Below, piece by piece: positions 1 through 5,892 of a stretch of 5,892 nucleotides of DNA (the stretch's first letter is position 1; every line of letters begins with the position of its first letter). Source of the stretch: Deltaproteobacteria bacterium (GTDB lineage Bacteria; Desulfobacterota_D; UBA1144; Nemesobacterales; N074bin48); assembly GCA_004356685.1 (NCBI GenBank), contig SMWS01000054.1, forward strand, positions 1 to 5,892, written 5' to 3'. The notes under the pieces were generated by a model. The model ran no database searches. It was not told the origin of the DNA and saw nothing but the letters and a program-made list of their open reading frames with translations. A program made the position numbers and the translations under genes.

Positions 1-585
1 GTCTCCCCGGATGCAGTTATATCGGTTGGTTCTTATGCAGCATGTGCAGGTTTTATAAGAGATGCAAGAAATGCTGGCTGGAATATCCCCATTGCTAATT
101 TATCCTTTGTAGGAAGTGAAAGTTTACTGGAGCTACTGCTTACCGAAAGTGAAAGTAAGGCAAAAGATTATACGGCTAATCTTATTAATTCTGAAGTAGT
201 ACCAAACTACAGTGATCTATCTGTACCTGTTGTAAGAGAATATAGAAAACTATCCAGCAAATATACAGGCAGGTCAGGTCCTGTATCTAATCAACAAAAT
301 TCAATTACAAAATCTAAATCTGAAAACCATAATCTTAGTTTTGTAGGTTTAGAAGGCTTTCTTAATGCAAAACTTATTATTGAAATCTTATCCGGCATGA
401 ATGATGAAATAAAAAGAAGTAAGATAAAGGAGACTGCAGAGCGTATTAACAACTATGATATCGGCCTGCTTAATAAAATATCATTTAGTTCTCAAAAACA
501 TCAGGCCTTAAATAAAGTGTATTATAATACTGTTATTGATGGTAGGTGGATATCCATAAAAAGCTGGGAATTCTTAAAACATTAA
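1..585 (+). CDS. ABC-type substrate-binding protein, LivK-like (Peripla_BP_6), 3' part
   Basis: This is the C-terminal 194 residues of a periplasmic binding protein of the branched-chain amino acid/amide (LivK, Peripla_BP_6) type; the start and any signal peptide lie upstream of the window. The frame is open from base 1 to the TAA at 583-585. Family hallmarks, numbered within the fragment, are DAVISVGSYAACAGFIRDAR (4-23), the SFVGS strand (35-39), EVVPNYSDLSVPVVREY (65-81), SFVGLEGFLNAKLIIEIL (113-130) and the closing NKVYYNTVIDGRWI (171-184). Between residues about 88 and 112 there is a Ser/Asn/Lys-rich, low-complexity stretch. Such proteins bind small ligands, often amino acids, in a two-lobed cleft. 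No permease or ATPase gene follows. Instead a sensor phosphatase gene starts one base after the stop, which suggests a signalling role rather than, or as well as, transport (inference). The ligand cannot be read from the sequence. Confidence in the family is high. Confidence 0.88.
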   Translation, partial: VSPDAVISVGSYAACAGFIRDARNAGWNIPIANLSFVGSESLLELLLTESESKAKDYTANLINSEVVPNYSDLSVPVVREYRKLSSKYTGRSGPVSNQQNSITKSKSENHNLSFVGLEGFLNAKLIIEILSGMNDEIKRSKIKETAERINNYDIGLLNKISFSSQKHQALNKVYYNTVIDGRWISIKSWEFLKH

Positions 586-586
586 A

Positions 587-2131
587 ATGTCTAAGCTATT
601 TAAAAAAACCCTTATAATTATAATCATACTCTTTGGAATTATTGCGACTCTTACCTCTGCGCTTTCGGGCTGGAATATTTATAGAGGATTATCAAATGAA
701 TTTATAAGTAAAGGTCTTTCAATTTCAAACAGCATTTCTGACTCAAGTGTTGAGATACTACTCAATCGGGATCTTTCAACACTGCAATCACTTATTGATC
801 AGTATCTGGATATAAAGGGAGTTTCATATGTTGTTGTTGTAAATAATGAGGGAGAGATAGTTTCACATACCTTTGTTCCTTCTGTACCTAAAGAAGTTTT
901 AGAAACAAATACCAGTGATTCTAATACTTATCTAAAAGATAATCATACAATCAGGCATTTGGATGTTAAGAATTTAGGAGAGTTTATCGATATTTCCACA
1001 CCTATCTTAGGCGGAGTTGCGGGTCATGTACAGGTTGGAATGGATAAAAGTTTAATAAAAAAAGAGATTTTATCTATAATTGTTAAACAACAAGTACTTA
1101 TTCTTATACTATTTATATTTACAATAGTTATTTGTTATTTTCTCATAAATAAAATTTCAAAACCTTTGAATATACTTACAGACCATGTAACAGGCATTAC
1201 TTCAGCAGATTTATCCGAGCAAAATGTAGATATATCTTTAATAAAAACCATTGCAGAAAATTCGAGTGATGAGATAGGTGATCTTGCAAGATCATTTATG
1301 CAAATGGAAAGAGAGCTGTCGCAATATATTACAAAACTCACTGAAACAACTGCGGAAAAAGAACGAATAGAAAGTGAACTAAAAATAGCCCACGATATAC
1401 AAATGGGCTTCCTTCCAATGAAATTTCCTCCTTTTCCAGAAAGGACAGAATTTGAAATATATGCAAATATTATTCCGGCAAAAGAAGTGGGTGGCGACTT
1501 CTACGATTTCTTTTTCATAGAAGACGAGCACATGACATATGGCAGTAATAACAAACTTTTTTTTGTGATTGGAGATGTATCTGGAAAAGGAGTTCCTGCT
1601 GCACTTTTTATGGCACTATCTAAAACCTTGCTGAAAGCCAAAGCCTCTTCAGACATCACGCCCAGCCAAATACTCACTACCGTAAACCGTGAGCTGTGTA
1701 TAGATAATGATAGCTGCATGTTTGTAACTATTTTTTGCGGTGTGCTCGATACAGATACAGGTGAAATAGAATACAGCAATGGCGGACATAATCCGCCATA
1801 TATTGTTTCAAAATCCAGAGGGGTAAAACTGCTTAATGGGCAGACAGGTACAGCTCTGGGTGTATTCGATCAAGCCATATATGTTACGAATAAAACAAAA
1901 CTCAGTAGAGACGAGGGCTTATATCTTTATACCGATGGTGTTACCGAGGCAATGGATATAAATAACAACCTTTATTCTGAGCAGCGTCTGGAAAAGTTCC
2001 TTTCCGATCAGGACGGATGCTGCGAAACTGAGCTGCTCGTAAAGAGGTCACGTACAGAAGTAATAAAATTTACATCGGGAGCCGTACAGTCTGACGATAT
2101 AACCATTATGGCGATAAAATATCTCAATTGA
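587..2131 (+). CDS. Membrane-bound sensor PP2C serine phosphatase (SpoIIE/RsbU type) with HAMP domain
   Basis: This is a complete 514-residue protein. Seen in order: a short Lys-rich N-terminus and TM1 (about 8-27); an extracytoplasmic sensor region (about 28-165) with a Cache-like look, including YVVVVNNEGEIVSH (81-94) and ISTPILGGVAGHVQVGMD (136-153); TM2 (about 167-187); a HAMP domain (about 187-243, ending DEIGDLARSFMQM); a charged coiled coil (about 243-270); and a PP2C domain (about 265-513). The catalytic domain opens with IESELKIAHDIQMGFLP, typical of RsbU-like enzymes. It keeps the metal-binding and fold motifs GGDFYD (302-307), GDVSGKG (329-335), NGGHNPP (398-404), YTDGVTEA (448-455) and SDD (502-504), so it should be active. 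Family members dephosphorylate a phosphoserine on STAS anti-anti-sigma or related regulators (known for the family); the target here is unknown. TAA-A-ATG spacing and no clear Shine-Dalgarno sequence suggest translation coupled to the upstream binding-protein gene. Confidence 0.95.
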   Translation: MSKLFKKTLIIIIILFGIIATLTSALSGWNIYRGLSNEFISKGLSISNSISDSSVEILLNRDLSTLQSLIDQYLDIKGVSYVVVVNNEGEIVSHTFVPSVPKEVLETNTSDSNTYLKDNHTIRHLDVKNLGEFIDISTPILGGVAGHVQVGMDKSLIKKEILSIIVKQQVLILILFIFTIVICYFLINKISKPLNILTDHVTGITSADLSEQNVDISLIKTIAENSSDEIGDLARSFMQMERELSQYITKLTETTAEKERIESELKIAHDIQMGFLPMKFPPFPERTEFEIYANIIPAKEVGGDFYDFFFIEDEHMTYGSNNKLFFVIGDVSGKGVPAALFMALSKTLLKAKASSDITPSQILTTVNRELCIDNDSCMFVTIFCGVLDTDTGEIEYSNGGHNPPYIVSKSRGVKLLNGQTGTALGVFDQAIYVTNKTKLSRDEGLYLYTDGVTEAMDINNNLYSEQRLEKFLSDQDGCCETELLVKRSRTEVIKFTSGAVQSDDITIMAIKYLN

Positions 2132-2148
2132 GTATTAGGGCCTATTCA

Positions 2149-2541
2149 TTAACCAAACTTATTTGTAATTTTATTAAGAACCGAATCTAGTGCATCGTCG
2201 CCTTTTTTTCTAAAGTAAGTTTCTATTACAGGAAAGAATTTCATAATCATATCAGTTCCCAAATCGAGCTTGGAAAAACCACCTGCTAGTTTTGTCATCA
2301 TTGCAATTTTGTCTCCGCCCCCGCCAAGCCCCGAAGCCAGGCCTCCTAATGATCCCATCAGACCCCCGCTTTTTGGCGCTGCGGCTAATATATCATCCAG
2401 CCCGCTTATATGCTTTGCAAGCTCTGAAAAGTCAGAGCCATCAAGCTTATCCTTTGCTACCTGCAATATTAAGCCTGCACCCCCCATTGCTTGTTGATGG
2501 TTTATGCCGAGTTTTTTAATTAACAGTTCTATTAGATCCAA
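2149..2541 (-). CDS. DUF2780 family protein (VcgC/VcgE-like), function unknown
   Basis: This 130-residue protein matches the DUF2780 pattern as I recall it. An N-terminal helix MDLIELLIKKLGINHQQAMG is followed by GAGLILQVAKDKL (22-34), an FSELAKHISGLDDILAAAP segment (38-56), a Gly-rich linker (about 58-76) and a C-terminal helical part, LAGGFSKLDLGTDMIMKFFP (85-104), ending in KKGDDALDSVLNKI. I see no signal peptide, TM helix or catalytic motif. The start is TTG at 2539-2541, preceded at 6 bases by a strong AAAGGAG; no in-frame ATG lies near. It is the last gene of a minus-strand operon, 26 bases after tldE. It converges on the phosphatase gene, with only 17 bases between the stops. The function is not known. 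The operon position suggests a link to TldD/TldE proteolysis, but that is inference. Confidence 0.85.
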   Translation of the reverse strand: MDLIELLIKKLGINHQQAMGGAGLILQVAKDKLDGSDFSELAKHISGLDDILAAAPKSGGLMGSLGGLASGLGGGGDKIAMMTKLAGGFSKLDLGTDMIMKFFPVIETYFRKKGDDALDSVLNKITNKFG

Positions 2542-2547
2542 TGTTTT

Positions 2548-2554
2548 CTCCTTT
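2548..2554 (-). promoter_or_regulatory. Strong Shine-Dalgarno that fixes the TTG start of the DUF2780 gene
   Basis: On the minus strand, AAAGGAG lies 6 bases before TTG (2539-2541). It sits in the 26-base gap after the tldE stop. No competing ATG or GTG in frame has a comparable site, so this element decides the start. Confidence 0.75.
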
Positions 2555-2567
2555 ATATCAAAAGAAC

Positions 2568-4037
2568 TTATCCCGTATCAGCGATGCTTTCCAGCCTGAT
2601 TCCTTTTACTGCTATCTCGGGAGCATGAATTACCTCTTCTGCATCCCAGAGTTGAGTTGCTTTTTTATTTTTAGATATTCCTATAACATCTCTTAGTAGT
2701 TTTACAAAATTATCTGTTATTCGAACCGAATTGGGTTTAAGCGGACAAACTATTTTCCCATTTTCGATGATATAAGAATCACCAATAACTGTCCCCGTAA
2801 AGTCTGCCTTTGCAAGCCCGTATACAGGGTATAGATACCACAGACGTCCAATATAAATCCCGTCCCTTACTTTAGAAAGTAAACCAGATGTATCAGTTTG
2901 GCGGCTGCCGTCGATTACAAAGTTTGTTGCATAAATAGAGTTAGTTCTTTTATAGTCCCTTCCGCCGCCCCTGCCGAATTTAAATCCGTTTCTTGCAGCA
3001 AAACCTGCAATGTTAGACTCCAGTTTTTTGGAATAATAATTATTGGTAAGAAAGCCGACAAGTCTTCCTTTTTGAATTAGGTCTGTCCTGCCTGTAGGTA
3101 TTCCTTCACAGGTAAATCTCTTTGAAGCAGGCCCGCCTTCTAACCTGCCATCGTCATAAATATTCAGATTTTTGTTTGCTACAATCTCGCCAAATTTTTT
3201 CACGTAGGGAGAGTTCCCTGTATCTATTGAGCTTAGAGAAAGAGCTGTGATTATCATCTCTGAAAACAGCATTGCTACTGCCTGCGGGCCAAATATTACT
3301 TTGTATTTACCAGATTTAATTCTCTTTCCGCCAATTGAGTTTATGGCACTTTTTGCTGCCACCCTTCCTGCAATTTCCGGATCGAAATCATTTATGGAAT
3401 TTCCTACATTCCACCCGGTTCCTTTCGCATTTTCATTTTCAATCATTGCGGTCATTGATGAAGAAATGAATGATGATAAGTCTGATGCAAGCAGGCCATT
3501 TGTGTTTCCGACAGCCATCTTTTCTAAAATGATGTTTATGTCCCCTCCTACTATGAGGCTCTTAGAAATATTCTTTTTCTGAAATTCCTTTATAGCCGAT
3601 TCAATAGTTTTCCATCCAAGTGATATTATCTGCTCATCTGTGACTTCTTTTTCAAAATTCATTTCCGTTACATCTATATCGTTTCCATGGGTGACCGGGT
3701 TGGGCAATGATTTATAATCAGGATCAAGTACGGCATTTACCCTGGCTTTTCTAAGTGCGCTCTTAACGCCGGAAAGTGTTAAATCCGCAGTCTCACTGCC
3801 GTAACCTGTCTTTAGACCATCAGGAGTTTTCAAACTTACAAATACTCCGACACCGTAGCCCAAAATATTTTTTGGCTCCTGCACTCCGTTGCATGGAATA
3901 TCCGAAGTGTAGTTTAGCCTAACCGTAATATTGTCGTACCAGGATACAAAAATCTCGGCATCCTGAATATCTGTTTGTGATTTAATATATTCCAGCCCCT
4001 GCTCAACGACCTTTCGGAGATTTTCTAATTCAATCAC
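2568..4037 (-). CDS. tldE: TldE/PmbA, non-catalytic partner subunit of TldD peptidase
   Basis: This 489-residue protein belongs to the TldD/PmbA family but lacks the HExxxH zinc motif, as expected for the TldE (PmbA) subunit. Recognisable segments are NTNGLLASDLSS (178-189), the FDPEIAGRVAAKSA region (218-231), SGKYKVIFGPQAVAMLFSEM (242-261), the EGIPTGRTDLIQKGRLVGFL loop (311-330) and the C-terminal GLAKADFTGTVIGDSYIIEN part (407-426). With TldD, TldE forms a cytoplasmic heterodimer that cleaves unfolded peptides. In E. coli it matures microcin B17 and degrades the CcdA antitoxin (known for the family). The start is GTG at 4035-4037, overlapping the tldD stop as GTGA, with a moderate GGGTGG upstream; this implies coupled translation and roughly equal amounts of the two subunits. 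At 489 residues it is somewhat longer than E. coli PmbA, which has about 450. Confidence 0.93.
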   Translation of the reverse strand: MIELENLRKVVEQGLEYIKSQTDIQDAEIFVSWYDNITVRLNYTSDIPCNGVQEPKNILGYGVGVFVSLKTPDGLKTGYGSETADLTLSGVKSALRKARVNAVLDPDYKSLPNPVTHGNDIDVTEMNFEKEVTDEQIISLGWKTIESAIKEFQKKNISKSLIVGGDINIILEKMAVGNTNGLLASDLSSFISSSMTAMIENENAKGTGWNVGNSINDFDPEIAGRVAAKSAINSIGGKRIKSGKYKVIFGPQAVAMLFSEMIITALSLSSIDTGNSPYVKKFGEIVANKNLNIYDDGRLEGGPASKRFTCEGIPTGRTDLIQKGRLVGFLTNNYYSKKLESNIAGFAARNGFKFGRGGGRDYKRTNSIYATNFVIDGSRQTDTSGLLSKVRDGIYIGRLWYLYPVYGLAKADFTGTVIGDSYIIENGKIVCPLKPNSVRITDNFVKLLRDVIGISKNKKATQLWDAEEVIHAPEIAVKGIRLESIADTG

Positions 4038-5575
4038 TTTTTACCACCCGTGAGCTTTGCTATTCCCCTCATAGTGGGGCCGCCGTTTCCTACCCTTTTA
4101 ACCTGCATTGGCTGACCCTTTCCGCAGTTTGGCATTGGATATAAGATAAAGTCATTTCCTACGGCATCTATGCTCATTAAATATTTTTTTGAATCAGATG
4201 TAATGCCGCCGCTCCTGTAAGTCTTTACTATTTCTCCTTTTTCAATCTTCGAAACCTTTCGGGCAGAAATGCTGAAATTTTCTCTTGATTCGCCAATTGA
4301 GGGCGTATGATGTCCCTGCAGATAATAACCGCTGTCCACTTCTTTTATTATGTCTTGCTTATCAGATGTCCCGGGGGCAAATACAGTATTTGTCATTCTT
4401 ACTACAGGAATGTAATGCGACCCCGATGTCTGCATCGCTCCGTTTGGCTCTTCACCTAATATTACTGCACTTTCCCGGCTGTTTAAAAATCCCCTGAAAA
4501 TACCGTTTTCTATGTGAACTATCCTCTTTCCTTTTACCCCTTCGGAATCATAGCCATAATATCCGTAACCATTTATATTGGAATCGGAATATGCCGTAAC
4601 AAGACCGGATGCTACCTGTTTTCCTATCTGGTTTTCCTGCAGATTTGTAAGCAGCCAGCTCCTCCCTGCATAAGCCGTTTCCATTTTTAAGGCCCTGTCC
4701 GCTTCTACCGGATGGCCCACTATTTCATGAACAACCAGCGCATTAAAATGCGGATCAGTAACGACTACTACCTCTTTTTTTGGCGGCTCTATAATTTCGG
4801 CTTTAGATGTTTCTATGGTTTCTGTTGTAAGATTTGAAGCAAACTGTTTTATATCAGTATTAAAAATATTTTTGCCTTCCAATACTTCCCATCCACCCTG
4901 TGCCCCCAGCTGATCATAATTATATTCATCGCCTACAAGTATATATACGAAGCCTTCGGTAAGTGGAAAGATCTGATCGATGAATGCGCCTTCGGTTGAG
5001 ACATATAATTCGCGTATTATTTCAGTAGATAAGGAAACCACGTTGTATCCGTTTTTTGAATATTGCTCTTCTATATTTTTGGATATTAAAACCGATTCAT
5101 TTACTATCTTATCAAGAGAAGTCCTTTCAGGATTTTGCTCAAAAGGAACTTTTATAACATCTTTGTAAATATCAATATTTCCAAGGTTAGTACTCTTAAT
5201 TGAATCACCCAGATTTCCTAAAGAGGCTTTGGTTTTATACTTCCATTCAGAATTTAATAATGCTCTTGTATGAGCTTTCTCTATAGATTCTTTTAGAATA
5301 TTATCAAATTTATTGAAATCGCCCCGCCCAAGAAATCTACCAGAAAAACCGGAGGCAAGCATTTTATCGCCGGCTATTACCCTTATTCCAAGAGACAAAT
5401 CAGTCTCATCACTGCTGCTCTTTGCAACACCCCTCTCGGCGGTTGCAGACTTTATATGATGAGCGCCAACCCTTACATCAATATAATCACAGTTCTTTAA
5501 CCTAGACTTACTTTCCGATACTATCTCGAAAGCTTTTTCTTTAACTAAGTCAATACTATCAATTCCCGAACTCAT
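4034..5575 (-). CDS. tldD: TldD, zinc metallopeptidase subunit
   Basis: This 513-residue protein is the catalytic subunit of the TldD/TldE peptidase. The zinc site is plain: HEIVGHPVEADR at 283-294 gives the HExxxH motif (H283, E284, H288), and the C-terminal MPNCGKGQPM (481-490) supplies C484, the family's third zinc ligand. Other family features are the N-terminal ATAERGVAKSSSDETDLSLG stretch (44-63), the GYYGYDSEGVKGKR segment (338-351), the FLNSRESA loop (363-370) and the final GNGGPTMRGIAKLTGG (497-511). In known systems the protease acts in the cytosol, threading unfolded peptides into a cavity formed with TldE. It is the first gene of a tldD-tldE-DUF2780 operon. The ATG at 5573-5575 is the first possible start after an in-frame TGA; no ATG, GTG or TTG lies between them. 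Its Shine-Dalgarno region is poor, the nearest AGG being about 15 bases away. Confidence 0.95.
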   Translation of the reverse strand: MSSGIDSIDLVKEKAFEIVSESKSRLKNCDYIDVRVGAHHIKSATAERGVAKSSSDETDLSLGIRVIAGDKMLASGFSGRFLGRGDFNKFDNILKESIEKAHTRALLNSEWKYKTKASLGNLGDSIKSTNLGNIDIYKDVIKVPFEQNPERTSLDKIVNESVLISKNIEEQYSKNGYNVVSLSTEIIRELYVSTEGAFIDQIFPLTEGFVYILVGDEYNYDQLGAQGGWEVLEGKNIFNTDIKQFASNLTTETIETSKAEIIEPPKKEVVVVTDPHFNALVVHEIVGHPVEADRALKMETAYAGRSWLLTNLQENQIGKQVASGLVTAYSDSNINGYGYYGYDSEGVKGKRIVHIENGIFRGFLNSRESAVILGEEPNGAMQTSGSHYIPVVRMTNTVFAPGTSDKQDIIKEVDSGYYLQGHHTPSIGESRENFSISARKVSKIEKGEIVKTYRSGGITSDSKKYLMSIDAVGNDFILYPMPNCGKGQPMQVKRVGNGGPTMRGIAKLTGGKK

Positions 5576-5585
5576 GGAAGAACAT
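5559..5585 (-). other. Possible 8-codon upstream ORF overlapping the tldD start
   Basis: On the minus strand an ATG at 5583-5585 lies 10 bases before the tldD ATG, in another frame. It encodes eight residues (MFFHEFGN) and stops with a TGA at 5559-5561, a few codons inside tldD. A CAGG lies 4 bases before this ATG, closer than any such site is to the tldD ATG. It might set up coupled or reduced translation of tldD. It may equally be chance; no conservation data are available. Confidence 0.2.
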
Positions 5586-5638
5586 TTAACCTGATTTCAG
5601 CCATTATCAAAACTTGTAATAAATAAGACATTGTTTAA

Positions 5639-5647
5639 TGCTATAAT
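5639..5647 (+). promoter_or_regulatory. Extended -10 promoter-like element
   Basis: TGCTATAAT is a perfect TGn plus TATAAT box in the divergent region, pointing right. No good -35 box lies at 16-18 bases; TTGTAA at 5614-5619 is 22 bases away. Extended -10 promoters can work without a -35 box. Transcription would start near 5653-5655 and could serve the small ORF at 5659 and the gene at 5851. AT-rich sequence raises the odds of a chance match. Confidence 0.4.
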
Positions 5648-5658
5648 CTAATTTGAAC

Positions 5659-5802
5659 ATGCGATATATAAATACAATTTTAATAATTCTCTTTTTATTT
5701 TTTATTTACTCATCATTTGTGATACCAAAAGAAAAAAAATTATCCAGTTTCTTTATATCTTCCTTTTGGGGATATTATGCAGGTGGGCTATCATGTATTT
5801 AG
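5659..5802 (+). CDS. Possible small hydrophobic protein, 47 residues
   Basis: An ATG-to-TAG ORF of 47 codons that I do not recognise. The product starts MRYINTILIILFLFFIYSSF, one positive residue then a hydrophobic run like a signal peptide or single TM helix (about 4-22), followed by PKEKK and an aromatic, Gly-rich tail (FWGYYAGGLSCI). Against it: there is no Shine-Dalgarno sequence, and an AT-rich region easily yields Ile/Leu/Phe-rich frames. For it: an extended -10 box ends 11 bases before the ATG, so the transcript would be nearly leaderless, and a better-supported gene follows 48 bases after its stop. Confidence 0.22.
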   Translation: MRYINTILIILFLFFIYSSFVIPKEKKLSSFFISSFWGYYAGGLSCI

Positions 5803-5842
5803 TACTTTTTTCTTGCAAGCCAATAAAAAAATTATAATCTTT

Positions 5843-5850
5843 GAGGTGAT
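5843..5850 (+). promoter_or_regulatory. Ribosome binding site of the right-end gene
   Basis: GAGGTGAT is a full complement to the anti-Shine-Dalgarno region of typical 16S rRNA (AUCACCUC) and directly precedes the ATG at 5851. Its GAGG core is 4 bases from the ATG, slightly close but common in AT-rich bacteria. It is the main evidence that the right-end frame is a real gene. Confidence 0.6.
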
Positions 5851-5892
5851 ATGAAAAAACTATATAATTACTTGTTATGCAAACAATCAATA
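5851..5892 (+). CDS. Start of an unidentified gene, 5' part only
   Basis: The first 14 codons (MKKLYNYLLCKQSI) are present and the frame runs open off the window end. The ATG follows a strong GAGGTGAT ribosome binding site. The Lys-rich start followed by hydrophobic residues could begin a signal peptide or membrane anchor, but too little is present to assign any family. It is transcribed away from tldD. Confidence 0.5.
   Translation, partial: MKKLYNYLLCKQSI

Larger units (their letters stand above)
5576..5850. other. AT-rich divergent intergenic region
   Basis: This stretch separates tldD (minus) from the gene starting at 5851 (plus). It is strongly AT-rich with several runs of A or T. I see no structured RNA, tandem repeat, clear rho-independent terminator or confident minus-strand promoter for tldD. 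It does contain a plus-strand extended -10 element and a doubtful small ORF, listed separately. Confidence 0.6.

Noticed and set aside
397..585. A separate 62-residue ORF starting at the ATG at 397
   Set aside because: The same frame is open from base 1 and encodes a continuous binding-protein C-terminus; this ATG is internal.
1135..1779. Minus-strand open frames inside the phosphatase gene (1135-1341 and 1501-1779)
   Set aside because: They lie antisense to a clearly conserved, motif-rich protein, have no family likeness and no convincing ribosome sites.
2132..2148. AGGGCCT near-palindrome as a bidirectional terminator
   Set aside because: It is an imperfect 7-base palindrome with no loop or T-run on either side; it cannot form a terminator hairpin.
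2270..2519. Two plus-strand 75-codon frames opposite DUF2780
   Set aside because: Their Pro/Ser/Leu-rich products mirror the Gly/Ala-rich minus-strand coding sequence; they are shadows.
2898..3582. Plus-strand frames opposite tldE (2898-3080 and 3247-3582)
   Set aside because: They are antisense to conserved TldE coding sequence and show no domain pattern of their own.
4285..5168. Plus-strand frames opposite tldD (4285-4497 and 4980-5168)
   Set aside because: They are antisense to the conserved protease gene and look like no known protein.
5725..5769. Inverted repeat CCAAAAG / CTTTTGG as a hairpin or operator
   Set aside because: The arms are only 7 bases, AT-rich, with a loop of about 31 bases; expected by chance in such sequence.
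5833..5838. TATAAT as a promoter for the right-end gene
   Set aside because: Transcription would start at about 5845, inside the ribosome binding site, and the only -35-like TTGCAA is 14 bases away, which is too close.

Overview
The window comes from a bacterium with a fairly AT-rich genome (about 35-40% G+C by eye) that often uses ATA and AGA codons. The proteins encoded (a periplasmic-type substrate-binding protein, a two-TM sensor phosphatase with a HAMP domain, and DUF2780) fit a diderm, Gram-negative-type organism. The sequence alone does not fix the phylum. There is no rRNA, tRNA, CRISPR array, insertion sequence or phage gene. The window reads as ordinary chromosome with two gene clusters that converge near 2140.

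Plus-strand cluster, 1-2131. The window opens inside a gene for a LivK-like (Peripla_BP_6) substrate-binding protein; its last 194 residues are present. One base after its stop begins a complete 514-residue membrane-anchored PP2C-type serine phosphatase: TM, extracytoplasmic sensor, TM, HAMP, coiled coil, SpoIIE/RsbU catalytic domain. The tight coupling suggests that the binding protein may deliver a ligand signal to the phosphatase, which would then dephosphorylate a cytoplasmic partner (classically a STAS anti-anti-sigma protein). No such partner is encoded in the window.

Minus-strand cluster, 5575-2149. Three genes run in the order tldD, tldE (pmbA), DUF2780. tldD carries the zinc metalloprotease HExxxH motif and a C-terminal Cys. 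tldE begins with a GTG that overlaps the tldD stop. DUF2780 begins with a TTG behind a strong Shine-Dalgarno sequence, 26 bases after tldE. TldD/TldE is a heterodimeric peptidase that degrades unfolded peptides and trims some ribosomally made peptide natural products. The DUF2780 protein has a glycine-rich centre and no known function; its place in this operon is the most interesting context in the window.

Right end, 5576-5892. This is an AT-rich divergent intergenic region. It holds an extended -10 promoter-like element, a possible 47-codon ORF with a hydrophobic N-terminus (low confidence), and the first 14 codons of a plus-strand gene behind a good ribosome binding site.

I found no clear new biological system. 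The leads worth following are the tldD-tldE-DUF2780 linkage, the binding-protein/phosphatase pair, the weak initiation region of tldD, and the small ORF upstream of the right-end gene.
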